From: Rhodospirillales bacterium
GTDB taxonomy: Bacteria > Pseudomonadota > Alphaproteobacteria > Dongiales > Dongiaceae
Direction of reading: 5' to 3'
NCBI GenBank assembly: GCA_009885795.1
Contig: VFKA01000049.1
Coordinates: forward strand, 1-38,299
DNA length: 38,299 nucleotides
Shown piece after piece: positions 1 to 7,344 of this stretch. The position numbers and the translations under genes are program-made. Under the pieces are notes generated by a model. That model did not search any database, was not told the DNA's origin, and saw nothing but the letters and a program-made list of their open reading frames with translations. Positions within the stretch are counted from its first letter, which is position 1; each line of letters starts with the position of its first letter.

Positions 1-108
1 ACCTTCAAGGACGCAGACAGCCTCAAAACCGTAATCGACGAAGAGATCAAAGCCATGAACGAAAGCCGAAAACCCCATCCGTTGGCCAATCAGCGAATCT
101 CTGCTTAG
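1..108 (+). CDS. 3' end of an unidentified gene (35 codons plus TAG)
   Basis: The first reading frame is open from the window edge to a TAG at 106-108. The visible tail is hydrophilic, contains IDEEIKAMNESRKP, and ends in QRISA. I counted 54 G+C in 108 bases, clearly lower than the GC-rich genes that follow, and the codons include AAA, GTA and GAA. The stop overlaps the TAA of the convergent multicopper oxidase gene by two bases. The spacing of residues in the tail vaguely resembles the C-terminus of some DDE transposases, but that is too weak to use as a name. The start lies outside the window and no function is assigned. Confidence 0.5.
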   Translation, partial: TFKDADSLKTVIDEEIKAMNESRKPHPLANQRISA

Positions 109-1583
109 ATGCGAATCGTCCCCATCATGCCGGCGGCCAGATGTTCCAGGATGTGGCAGTGGATCATCCAGTCGCCCGGGTTGTCGGCGACGAAGGCGAT
201 CTCGACGCGCTCATCCGGCGCCATGAGCACCGTGTCCCGCCATTCGCGGTGGACCGTCGGTTCGCCGTTTCGCGAGAGCACACGGAACGCATGGCCATGG
301 AAGTGGATCGGGTGATGAAAAGACGTGCTGTTGCGCATGGCGAGAACATGGGAGCCGCCCCGCCGAAGCGTCAGAAACGGCGTATCGAGATGCCCGATCA
401 TCGAGACGCCGTTGATCGTCCAGATCTTCCCATCCGACATCCCGCCCATCATCCCCTCCATCATTCCGCCACCCATCATCCCCTCCATCGTTCCGCCGCT
501 CATTGTCTCGCTCATCATCCCCTCCATCATTCCGCCACCCATCATGCCACCGCCGAATGCGACTTCATGGCGCTCGGCGGCGGCCAGGTCGAGTTCGGGC
601 AAGGGGTTATCGGCAAGGCGTAGGGGCGCGTCGAGAGGCTCGGCTCGAATCGGAGGCTCCGCGCTGTAGGCGAGATCGACCAGCTTGTAGGCGGAGCCTT
701 GGGAAAAGCGGTCGAAGACCGCGTGGGTGGCGCCGGGCGCGCCGGTCATGTCGATGACAAGATCGGCGCGCTGCGCGGGGCCGAGAACGATCCGTCGGTT
801 CTCCGGTTCATGGGGCTCGACCGGCTGCCCATCCAGGGCAATGACCTTCGAGCGATGTCCCTCGAACTGGAGGCCGAAGATGCGCGCATTGGCGGCATTG
901 ACGAGCCTGAGACGAAGGCGTTCGCCGGAGCGCACGGAGAACGCCTGCGGGACGCGACCGTTGATCGTCACGGTGTTGCCGATGCGCCCCGCATGGCTCA
1001 TGTCCATGAATCCGCCGAAATCGTCGCGGATGCGGGCGTCCGGAAGCAGGCGCCAGTCGTCCAGCACCCAGGTGACATCGCGGTCCACCTGGATCGGTTC
1101 CAGCTCCTCGACGATCAGCGGGCCGTAGAGGCCTCGGCCGACCTGCTCGAAGCTGCGATGATGCGGGTGATACCAGAAGGTGCCGGCGTCGGGCAGATCG
1201 AACTCGTAAGCAAAGGTCTCCCCAGGGGCGATCGGTTTCTGAGTGAGGAATGGCACGCCATCCATGGCATTCGGGGTGCGGACCCCGTGCCAGTGGACGG
1301 TCGTCTCCTCCGCAAGTTGGTTCTCCACCGCAATGCGGAGGCGCTGGCCTTGCCGAAAGCGCAGTTCGGGACCGGGGACCGAGCCGTTGTAGGCCCAGAC
1401 GTCGGTTGCGTCGCGATGACCGCCGACCAGCGGCACTCGAGCCGGCTTCGCAATCAGCCGGATCGCGGTCCCGGCTTGCGCGGCCGCCGACACACGCCCG
1501 ATCATGGCACCGGCAGCGAGGAATGCCGCGCCGCCGACAAGAAGCGAGCGGCGAGACAGATTCGAGCGTGGATTCCAATTCAT
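105..1583 (-). CDS. Tat-exported multicopper oxidase with Met-rich insert
   Basis: A 492-residue periplasmic multicopper oxidase of the CueO/CopA type, which oxidises Cu(I) or organic substrates and reduces oxygen to water. Residues 10-15 (SRRSLL) followed by a hydrophobic stretch form a Tat signal, probably cleaved near residue 37. Copper motifs are complete: HWHG at 97-100, WYHPHH at 137-142, HHPIHFHGH at 423-431 and HCHILEHLAAGM at 475-486, where C476, H481 and axial M486 fit a type 1 copper site. Residues 347-382 form an insert with 15 methionines, typical of copper-handling members. A GGGAGGA ribosome site lies just upstream of the ATG. A small Cys-rich secreted protein gene lies 137 bases upstream on the same strand, so the two are probably one copper-tolerance unit. 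The exact subfamily is not certain. Confidence 0.9.
   Translation of the reverse strand: MNWNPRSNLSRRSLLVGGAAFLAAGAMIGRVSAAAQAGTAIRLIAKPARVPLVGGHRDATDVWAYNGSVPGPELRFRQGQRLRIAVENQLAEETTVHWHGVRTPNAMDGVPFLTQKPIAPGETFAYEFDLPDAGTFWYHPHHRSFEQVGRGLYGPLIVEELEPIQVDRDVTWVLDDWRLLPDARIRDDFGGFMDMSHAGRIGNTVTINGRVPQAFSVRSGERLRLRLVNAANARIFGLQFEGHRSKVIALDGQPVEPHEPENRRIVLGPAQRADLVIDMTGAPGATHAVFDRFSQGSAYKLVDLAYSAEPPIRAEPLDAPLRLADNPLPELDLAAAERHEVAFGGGMMGGGMMEGMMSETMSGGTMEGMMGGGMMEGMMGGMSDGKIWTINGVSMIGHLDTPFLTLRRGGSHVLAMRNSTSFHHPIHFHGHAFRVLSRNGEPTVHREWRDTVLMAPDERVEIAFVADNPGDWMIHCHILEHLAAGMMGTIRI
438..545 (-). repeat. In-gene tandem repeat encoding the Met-rich insert
   Basis: Inside the oxidase gene, units built around atcatcccctccatcatt (plus strand) recur imperfectly. 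They encode alternating MMGGG, MMEGMM and related blocks at residues 347-382. All changes keep the reading frame. Such insertions in CueO-like enzymes bind extra copper near the type 1 site; here the repetition at DNA level also suggests the length can change by slippage. Confidence 0.8.
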
Positions 1584-1720
1584 TTTGTTCCTCCCTGACT
1601 ACCCATGCATCCAAACGGTCTTCGACCGTAGTCACTCAAATCGTCCATGGCGGAGAGACCGCGGCAAATCAGCGAAGCCGATTTACCCCGGCAAGCGCCG
1701 GACGGACTCCGAGCGCGAAT

Positions 1721-2053
1721 TCAGGATCGGGGCGGGGTAATCTCGGGGGAAGTCAGGCGGCCGGGTAGGGCTTGGCCATCCCATAACCAGTTAATGGACC
1801 AGGCGATCGCCTTGCTCGCCAACGCCGGCGGCATCGCGAAGGACGTTGGCGCGCAGATGGGGCCGCAGGTGTCATCGGCCATGTTCTGTTGGTCGCATGA
1901 GCCGCAGCCGGACATGCCGGACATTTGGGTCGCGCTTGCAGCGTGGTCAAAGGACGCCATTGCCTTCGGGACGGCCGCCGCCTGCGCCGCGGCCAAAGCG
2001 AAGACCGCCAGCCACAGCATGCCCAGCGACCGCCTGAATGGAAATCCCAACAT
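1721..2053 (-). CDS. Small Cys-rich secreted protein, probably copper-related
   Basis: A 110-residue protein with an N-terminal signal peptide (basic FRRS, then a hydrophobic stretch from about residue 11 to 28). The mature part is short and carries four cysteines at 50, 53, 63 and 67 (CGSC and CGPIC) amid methionines and an Asp/His-containing stretch, followed by a Pro-rich tail ending PPRS. Small proteins of this layout occur in alphaproteobacteria beside multicopper oxidases and copper exporters, and the oxidase lies directly downstream on the same strand. Metal binding is an inference from the Cys/Met content and the neighbour. No strong ribosome site precedes the ATG at 2053, so the start is the least certain part. 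Confidence 0.6.
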   Translation of the reverse strand: MLGFPFRRSLGMLWLAVFALAAAQAAAVPKAMASFDHAASATQMSGMSGCGSCDQQNMADDTCGPICAPTSFAMPPALASKAIAWSINWLWDGQALPGRLTSPEITPPRS

Positions 2054-2119
2054 CGGGCGACAAGATATGCGACTGAAGGGTCGATGTCCACGATTTCGCC
2101 TTCACATTCGCGCGAGCGA

Positions 2120-2217
2120 CCGGAAAATTAGTGACCGGAAAATTAGTGACAGTATATAATTAACTTTCGAAAAAAACTATATACCGTCACTAATTATGTC
2201 CGTCACTAATTATGTCC
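2120..2217. repeat. Nested palindromic AT-rich repeat element
   Basis: The left arm holds two tandem copies of CCGGAAAATTAGTGA (2120-2134 and 2135-2149). The right arm holds two tandem copies of GTCACTAATTATGTCC (2186-2201 and 2202-2217). The arms are inverted relative to each other: GTGACAGTATATA at 2146-2158 pairs with TATATACCGTCAC at 2178-2190 with one mismatch, around an AT-rich loop. The element separates two minus-strand genes, and its right half encodes the last residues and stop codon of the CCA-adding enzyme. A diverged copy lies at 37582-37610. It resembles REP-type elements mobilised by a RAYT transposase, but no such gene is in the window. Confidence 0.8.
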
Positions 2218-3428
2218 CGCAGCTTGTCGAGGCAGGCTTGGCGGTCGGCCCGGAAATCGCCGGCGATCCACCATGCCTCGACCGCGGCCAGGGCCTCGCC
2301 GAGGCGCGGTCCGGGTTCCAGACCCAAGCTCAAGCCGTCGCGGCCCTTCAGAGGGAATACCGGCACCGGCTTATCGGCCATGGAAGCGAGCGCGCGCCAA
2401 GGCGCGCTGTCGACGGCCTCGCCCGAACTTGCCCAGGCGATGAGCGCGCGGCCCCGGTAGCGGCGCTGGCCTAGCCGGTAGAGATGAACCCGAAGGCCAT
2501 GCTCGTCTTCGGCCGGCGAAAGCTCCGGGCCTTCCGACCAGCCGACGAGGTTGTCGCGCTCGCGGTTGGAAAAGCGCAAGCGCCGCGCCACTTCGGAGGC
2601 GGCGCCGCTGCCTCCGATCGACGCGGCAAGACGCAAGATCGCGTTGGGCAAGGCCGCCAGCGCCTGTTCGATCCGGACCAGCCGGCCGAGCCGTTCAAGC
2701 TCGACCGCCTCGGGCAGGAAGTGCCGGAGGATGTTCAGGTCGCGCATCAACGACATGATCGCGGCAGGGTCGGGCGCCGCCAGCAGTTTCAAGGTTTCGG
2801 CCGCGACCCGTTCGCCCGAGAGCGCCGGCAGCAGCGGCGCCAACTCGGCGGCGGCTTCAAGCGCCTCTTTGTCCGGCGCGCCCTTGCCGTAATGCGCATG
2901 GAAGCGAAAGAAGCGCAGCAGCCGAAGTACGTCCTCGCGCATGCGCGTCGCCGCATCGCCGACGAACCGCACCCGGCCGCGCTTCAAATCGTCGATGCCG
3001 CCGAAGGGATCGAACAGTTGGCCGTCCGGCGCCATGAAGATCGCGTTCATGGTGAGGTCGCGCCGGCTCGCATCCGCCGTCCAATCGTCGGTGAACTCGA
3101 CCTTGGCGTGCCGGCCATCGGTTTCGACGTCCCGGCGCAAGGTCGTGATCTCGAAGGGCGCCCCCTCCACCACCGCCGTCACGGTGCCGTGCTTGAGGCC
3201 CGTCGGCACGACCTTGACGCGGGCGCGCTCGAGCAGCGCCATCACTCGCTCCGGCGGCTCATGAGTCGCGAGATCGATGTCCTTCACCGCGCGCCCGATC
3301 AACGCATCGCGCACGCAGCCGCCGACGAAGCGGACCTCGGCCCCCTCGGTGGTGAGCGCCGCGATCACGGCCCTTGTCGCCGGCGCCGTCATCCAGGGCT
3401 GGGGCGGCAAACGCGGCGCCGGCTTCAT
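2190..3428 (-). CDS. cca: CCA-adding enzyme / poly(A) polymerase family nucleotidyltransferase
   Basis: A 412-residue class II tRNA nucleotidyltransferase, which adds or repairs the 3' CCA of tRNAs. The head domain has FVGGCVRDALIG (34-45) and the catalytic metal motif KDIDLAT with D50 and D52. It is followed by TLRRDVETDGRHA, the RRDLTMNA motif and the DPFGGIDDL loop, then the RNA-binding region. The frame is open upstream, but the start was placed at MKPAP because the upstream codons overlap the DUF6111 gene and give an Arg-rich nonsense segment. It is the last gene of a minus-strand unit after the nudix and DUF6111 genes. The C-terminal residues DIISDGHN and the TAG stop lie inside the palindromic element at 2120-2217, so the natural C-terminus seems to have been replaced. 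Confidence 0.93.
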   Translation of the reverse strand: MKPAPRLPPQPWMTAPATRAVIAALTTEGAEVRFVGGCVRDALIGRAVKDIDLATHEPPERVMALLERARVKVVPTGLKHGTVTAVVEGAPFEITTLRRDVETDGRHAKVEFTDDWTADASRRDLTMNAIFMAPDGQLFDPFGGIDDLKRGRVRFVGDAATRMREDVLRLLRFFRFHAHYGKGAPDKEALEAAAELAPLLPALSGERVAAETLKLLAAPDPAAIMSLMRDLNILRHFLPEAVELERLGRLVRIEQALAALPNAILRLAASIGGSGAASEVARRLRFSNRERDNLVGWSEGPELSPAEDEHGLRVHLYRLGQRRYRGRALIAWASSGEAVDSAPWRALASMADKPVPVFPLKGRDGLSLGLEPGPRLGEALAAVEAWWIAGDFRADRQACLDKLRDIISDGHN

Positions 3429-3439
3429 CGGCGGCGCTT

Positions 3440-3706
3440 CTATTCGAACGCGCCCGGCTCGATCTTGCCGTCGATCAGCCTGGGCGGCTTGTAGGTGGCG
3501 CCGGGCTCGGCGCCGCCGAGCAGGGCATAAGCGGCGAACACGACCGCCGCCAACACGCCGCCGGCAACGGCGAGCCAGGTCCACGGCACGTCGCGCCACT
3601 CCGGCCCGGCACCGGTGCCTGCGCGCCGCCGCATGAAATGAACATAGAGAACGTAGGCAGCCGTCGGCAGCAGCAACGGCAACAGGATCGAGAGTACCTG
3701 CCTCAT
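3440..3706 (-). CDS. DUF6111 family small membrane protein
   Basis: An 88-residue protein with two predicted membrane segments: about residues 3-20 (VLSILLPLLLPTAAYVLYV) and 42-63. The C-terminus carries GATYKPPRLIDGKIEPG, typical of the alphaproteobacterial DUF6111 family. The start at 3706 overlaps the end of the nudix gene by four bases (ATGA type), so the two are translationally coupled, and the CCA-adding enzyme gene starts 11 bases further on. The same three-gene order is familiar in alphaproteobacteria, but the function is unknown. The frame is open further upstream, but that part overlaps the nudix gene and is not expected to be translated. Confidence 0.8.
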   Translation of the reverse strand: MRQVLSILLPLLLPTAAYVLYVHFMRRRAGTGAGPEWRDVPWTWLAVAGGVLAAVVFAAYALLGGAEPGATYKPPRLIDGKIEPGAFE

Positions 3707-4368
3707 CGCTTGGCACCTAGGATCTCGGCCAAATTGACGAGCATGCCGGCGGTGGCTCCCCAGATATAATAGTGCTCCCAAGGCAGCACGTAGAACTGCC
3801 GTTCGCGCCCCTGAAACTCGCGCGAATGGCGTTCATAGCGCGCCGGATCGGCCGCCACGTCCAGCGGCACCTCGAACACTTCGTCCACTTCGTTCGGATC
3901 GAGGCTGTAGGCGGGCGGCGGTTCGACCAGCGCCACGATCGGCGTCACTTCGAACCCGGTGCGAACGAGATAGGTGTCGAGCCGCCCGATCGGCTGGATC
4001 GATTCGGGCGGCAGACCGATCTCCTCCCGCGCCTCGCGAATGGCGGCGGCGAGCGCGTCGGCGTCGCCGGCATCGACGCGCCCGCCGGGAAAGCTCACCT
4101 GGCCGGCATGGTCGGTAAGATGTTCCGTGCGCCTGGTCAGCAGCACCGTGAGCCCCGCCGGGCGCTCGACCAGGCCGACCAGCACCGCCGCCGGCGTCAG
4201 CGCCCGCCCCTTGTCCCAGCCCACCGGCAGCATATCGGGATTGAGATCGTGATCGCCGCGCCAATGGCCAAGCGAGGAATCGGGGGTGAGCCCGCGCCGG
4301 CGGCCGGGCGGCGGCGCGGCGGCGAACCGCGCCAGCACGAAACCGCGGTCGATGGCGCCCGCGGTCAT
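3703..4368 (-). CDS. Nudix hydrolase, CoA pyrophosphatase (NudL-like)
   Basis: A 221-residue nudix protein of the CoA/acyl-CoA diphosphatase group, which splits CoA to 3',5'-ADP and phosphopantetheine. The UPF0035-type signature starts with SFPGGRVD (92-99) and continues into the nudix helix REAREEIGL (111-119), which supplies the metal-binding glutamates. The segment RRTEHLTDHAGQVSFPGG is characteristic of this group. The first gene of the minus-strand unit nudix-DUF6111-CCA. Upstream there are only palindromic repeats before the DUF1285 gene, so a promoter must lie within or just beside them. Substrate assignment rests on the family signature. Confidence 0.85.
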   Translation of the reverse strand: MTAGAIDRGFVLARFAAAPPPGRRRGLTPDSSLGHWRGDHDLNPDMLPVGWDKGRALTPAAVLVGLVERPAGLTVLLTRRTEHLTDHAGQVSFPGGRVDAGDADALAAAIREAREEIGLPPESIQPIGRLDTYLVRTGFEVTPIVALVEPPPAYSLDPNEVDEVFEVPLDVAADPARYERHSREFQGRERQFYVLPWEHYYIWGATAGMLVNLAEILGAKR

Positions 4369-4411
4369 GAGCTAGTGCCCGCAATCATGGAACCGTGAAT
4401 CGGGCCTCTAT

Positions 4412-4466
4412 CCTTCGACAGGCTCAGGATGAGGCCCTCATGTTGAGCCTGTCGAAACATGAGGGC
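4412..4466. repeat. Palindromic intergenic repeat (CTTCGACAGGCTCA type)
   Basis: CGACAGGCTCA at 4416-4426 is exactly complementary to TGAGCCTGTCG at 4444-4454, with CCTCATG and CATGAGG also pairing around them. This is a widespread proteobacterial intergenic repeat type. It sits upstream of the nudix gene and downstream of DUF1285 (both minus strand). Confidence 0.8.
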
Positions 4467-4498
4467 TGGGGTTGCGTATCACGCTGAGCAAGAATTTA

Positions 4499-4570
4499 CC
4501 ACAGAGGCACAGAGGTACAGAGTCTCGGCCGAAATCTTCTCTGTGCCTCTGTGCCTCTGTGCCTCTGTGG
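4499..4570. repeat. Long hairpin of CACAGAGG units
   Basis: The left arm (4499-4522) is made of CACAGAGG-type units and the right arm (4539-4570) of CCTCTGTG units repeated about four times. Together they can fold into a long, slightly slipped hairpin. It lies between the nudix and DUF1285 genes, next to the 4412-4466 repeat. The short ORFs that cross it are products of its repetition and not genes. Confidence 0.8.
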
Positions 4571-4638
4571 TTCCCGGCCGGCCGAGGAAACTAGGACGAT
4601 GGTTTTGAACACATGATTCGATCTTCGGAAACGATGTA

Positions 4639-5193
4639 CTAGGCCAGACTGCCGAGAGGGAAAAACATGCCGCAGCTCCATACGCCATACTGCTCGCTGC
4701 CGCCCAGGCGCCGCTCCTCGCCGAGCTCGACCAGCGCATAGTAGACCGGCCTCGACAGCAGCGCTTCGAGACCGCCGCGCACCATGACATAGGGGCTGGG
4801 CTCGCCGCTCGCCGCATCGTGGCTGACGCGGAGCGGATGATCGGCCCCAACCGCCACCACGTCATCCAAATTCGTGCGCAAGCGCAAGACCTGCTCGCGG
4901 CCCTGGCCCTCCACGTCAAGCTCGACCGCGACGAAGGGCGCGTCGTCGACCGCGATGCGCCCGCGCTCCGCCGGCGTCACCAGCCAGTAACTACCATCGC
5001 CTTCGCGCCGCAACACCGAGGCGAACAGGCGAACCAGCGGTTTGCGGCCGATCGGCGAGCCATGATAGAACCAAGTGCCATCGCGGCCGATGCGGATGCC
5101 GAAATCGCCGCATGGCGCATCGGGGGCCGGTCCCCCGGCGCCAGAGTCGCGAGGCAGGGATAATCCGGCGGAAGGGTCCGTTGCGCCGGTCAT
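4639..5193 (-). CDS. DUF1285 domain protein
   Basis: A 184-residue protein of the DUF1285 family; function unknown. Recognisable family segments are CGDFGIRIGRDGTWFYHGSP, IGRKPLVRLFASVL, YWLVTPAERGRI and DDAPFVAVELD, covering most of the protein. The start at 5193 was chosen because GGAGGTG lies upstream at a workable distance and the longer frame would run into the divergent MoxR gene region. It is transcribed away from the MoxR-DUF58-DUF4159 block, and DUF1285 genes are regularly found at that position in alphaproteobacteria, which suggests a link with the MoxR system. About 41 bases separate the two starts, so the promoters must overlap. Confidence 0.85.
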   Translation of the reverse strand: MTGATDPSAGLSLPRDSGAGGPAPDAPCGDFGIRIGRDGTWFYHGSPIGRKPLVRLFASVLRREGDGSYWLVTPAERGRIAVDDAPFVAVELDVEGQGREQVLRLRTNLDDVVAVGADHPLRVSHDAASGEPSPYVMVRGGLEALLSRPVYYALVELGEERRLGGSEQYGVWSCGMFFPLGSLA

Positions 5194-5234
5194 GGGGTGC
5201 TTCACCTCCGCGTCATGGCCAAGGGAGAACCGGA

Positions 5235-6257
5235 TTGACAACCACCTATCCGCCGACCGCCGCGCGAACCGGCGATAGCGCTAATAAGGCCGCCGGCGAC
5301 ATCGAGGCGCTCGGCCAGCGGTTGCACCAAGTCCGGCGCAGCATCGGGCGCGTGATCTTCGGTCAGCACGCCGTCATCGAGGAAACTCTTATCACGCTGC
5401 TGGCCGGCGGTCACGCCTTGCTGATCGGCGTGCCGGGCCTCGCCAAGACGCGTTTGGTCGAGACGCTGGGCACTGTCCTCGGGCTCGAGGACAAGCGGGT
5501 CCAGTGCACGCCCGACCTGATGCCGGCCGACATCCTGGGCTCGGAGGTGCTCGAGGAGACCGACAAGGGAAGGCGCGGCTTTCGCTTCATCCCCGGACCG
5601 GTCTTTTGCCAACTGCTCATGGCCGACGAGGTCAACCGCGCCAGCCCGCGAACCCAATCGGCGCTGTTGCAGGCGATGCAGGAGCGCCGCGTCACCGTGG
5701 CCGGCCAGCCGCACCCGCTGCCGCGGCCCTTCCACGTGCTGGCGACGCAAAATCCGCTGGAGCAGGAAGGGACTTATCCATTGCCCGAAGCGCAGCTCGA
5801 CCGCTTCCTGCTGCAGATCGACGTGAGCTACCCCGATCTTGCCGCCGAGCGCCAGATGCTTCTCGCCACCACGGGACCGAACGAGGACAGCGCCGTCCCG
5901 GTGATGACGGCCGAGGAACTGATCGACGCGCAGCGCATGGTGCGGGCGATCCCGGCCGGCGAAGCCGTCGTCGAGACGATCCTGACGCTGGTGCGAAACG
6001 GCCGGCCCGACACCAGCGACATCGACGAGGTGCGCCGCCACGTCGCCTGGGGCCCGGGCCCGCGGGCGAGCCAGGCGCTGATGCTGGCGACGCGCGCGCG
6101 GGCGTTGCTCGATGGCCGCTTCGCGCCGTCCGTCGACGACGTGCTGGCGCTGGCGCATCCGACCTTGCGCCACCGCATGGCGCTGAATTTCGGGGCGCGC
6201 GCCGACGGCATCACCCTCGACCAGGTGATCGCCAAGCTCTGCCAGCCCTTCGCCTGA
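5235..6257 (+). CDS. MoxR-family AAA+ ATPase
   Basis: A 340-residue MoxR AAA+ ATPase, expected to act as a chaperone that remodels or activates a partner carrying a vWA domain. Walker A is GVPGLAKT (65-72), Walker B LLMADEVNRA (127-136), sensor 1 ATQNP (170-174), followed by LPEAQLDRF (183-191), the standard MoxR order. The start is taken as TTG at 5235, preceded by AGGGAGAAC; an upstream ATG would extend the frame through the DUF1285 start and gives an unlikely sequence. First gene of a plus-strand block with DUF58 (37 bases downstream) and two large membrane proteins. Partner identity is inferred from the operon. Confidence 0.92.
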   Translation: MTTTYPPTAARTGDSANKAAGDIEALGQRLHQVRRSIGRVIFGQHAVIEETLITLLAGGHALLIGVPGLAKTRLVETLGTVLGLEDKRVQCTPDLMPADILGSEVLEETDKGRRGFRFIPGPVFCQLLMADEVNRASPRTQSALLQAMQERRVTVAGQPHPLPRPFHVLATQNPLEQEGTYPLPEAQLDRFLLQIDVSYPDLAAERQMLLATTGPNEDSAVPVMTAEELIDAQRMVRAIPAGEAVVETILTLVRNGRPDTSDIDEVRRHVAWGPGPRASQALMLATRARALLDGRFAPSVDDVLALAHPTLRHRMALNFGARADGITLDQVIAKLCQPFA

Positions 6258-6294
6258 TGAACATGGGCGCGTACGTCGGCGGTCTGCCCGCACG

Positions 6295-7167
6295 ATGAGC
6301 CTGCTCGATCGCGCCGAGCAATTGGCGGCCGGCCTGCCGCCGCTTCTGGTCGCGGCGCGGCAAATCGCGGCCACGGTCCTGCCGGGCGTGCATGGGCGAA
6401 GGCGGTCCGGCCAGGGCGACACGTTCTGGCAATTCCGGCGCTATGAACCGGGCGACACGGCGAGGCGCATCGACTGGCGCCAGTCGGCCAAGGCCGACCC
6501 CTTGTTCGTGCGCGAGATGGAATGGGCCGCGGCCGAGAGCGTATGGCTGTGGTGCGATGGTTCGGCGTCGATGCGCTATCGCTCGGGCGATCTGCCCGAG
6601 AAGGCCGAGCGCGCCGGCCTGCTGACGCTGGCGCTGGCGGCGCTGCTGTTGCGCGGCGGCGAGCGCGTGGCGCTGCTGGGCCGCGGTTTCAGACCCAGCA
6701 ACGCGCGCATGACGCTGCAACGCCTGGCACTCACCTTGGCGCGGCCGGAGGCGGAAGCGCCGAGCCTGCCGCCGCTCGAAAAGCTGCCCCGGCACGCGCG
6801 CCTGGTTCTGATTTCCGATTTTCTGTCGCCGCTGCCCGAGCTCGATGCCAGCTTTCGCCGCTTTGCCGATCTGGGCGTGCGCGGCCATTTGCTGCAAGTG
6901 CTCGATCCGTCCGAGGAATCGCTGCCCTTCGCCGGGCGCGTGCGCTTCCAGGGGCCGGAGGCCGAAGGCGAGATGCTGGTCGCCCGTGTCGAAGGCGTGC
7001 GCGAGGCCTACCGGGCGCGATTTCGCGCGCATGAAGCGGCGCTCGCCGACATGACGCGGGCGCTTGGCTGGACCAAGGCCGCCTACCGCACCGACCATTC
7101 GCCCCAACCGGCCCTGCTGTCGCTCTATCTTCAATTGGCGGAGCCGGGTAGAGTCAGGGAATCCTAA
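6295..7167 (+). CDS. DUF58 domain protein (vWA-like)
   Basis: A 290-residue DUF58 protein without membrane segments. The hallmark RRYEPGD (48-54) and RRIDWRQSAK (57-66) are present. A DGSAS sequence at 88-92 (D88, S90, S92) matches the DxSxS metal-ion-dependent adhesion site of vWA domains. DUF58 proteins are the usual partners of MoxR ATPases, and this one directly follows the MoxR gene. The gap to the next gene in the block is unusually long for the operon (177 bases) and holds a palindromic repeat. Biochemical role unknown. Confidence 0.88.
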   Translation: MSLLDRAEQLAAGLPPLLVAARQIAATVLPGVHGRRRSGQGDTFWQFRRYEPGDTARRIDWRQSAKADPLFVREMEWAAAESVWLWCDGSASMRYRSGDLPEKAERAGLLTLALAALLLRGGERVALLGRGFRPSNARMTLQRLALTLARPEAEAPSLPPLEKLPRHARLVLISDFLSPLPELDASFRRFADLGVRGHLLQVLDPSEESLPFAGRVRFQGPEAEGEMLVARVEGVREAYRARFRAHEAALADMTRALGWTKAAYRTDHSPQPALLSLYLQLAEPGRVRES

Positions 7168-7217
7168 TGTAGCGGATCAATCCGATGGTTTCTCCGCTTG
7201 CGACTTCCGTCTCATTT

Positions 7218-7293
7218 GTCATGCCCGGACTTGATCCGGGCATCCAGGTTTTTTCGTCGATTCCTGGATGGCCGGGTCAAGCCCGGCCATGAC
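7218..7293. repeat. Palindromic repeat (CATGCCCGGACTTGATCCGGG type)
   Basis: The left arm starts GTCATGCCCGGACTTGATCC (7218-7248) and the right arm (7263-7293) is its near-complement, with the internal palindrome CCCGG...CCGGG repeated in each arm. This repeat type is abundant in Rhizobiales and relatives. Here it interrupts the MoxR block between DUF58 and the DUF4159 protein. Confidence 0.85.
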
Positions 7294-7344
7294 ATCGGTG
7301 GGTTCGCGGTGTCAGAGTCACTACACTAACAGCACCATTGCGCG

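Noticed and set aside
430-560. Repeats in the oxidase gene as a CRISPR array
   Set aside because: Units are in frame, encode the Met-rich insert and have no spacer structure.
1647-2159. A 170-codon plus-strand frame opposite the Cys-rich secreted protein
   Set aside because: The minus-strand reading has a signal peptide and CxxC motifs, the plus reading ends in the repeat units (DRKISDRKISDS) and has no start signal.
4479-4919. Short minus-strand frames across the CACAGAGG hairpin
   Set aside because: They depend on the repeat units and overlap DUF1285; no protein family is visible.
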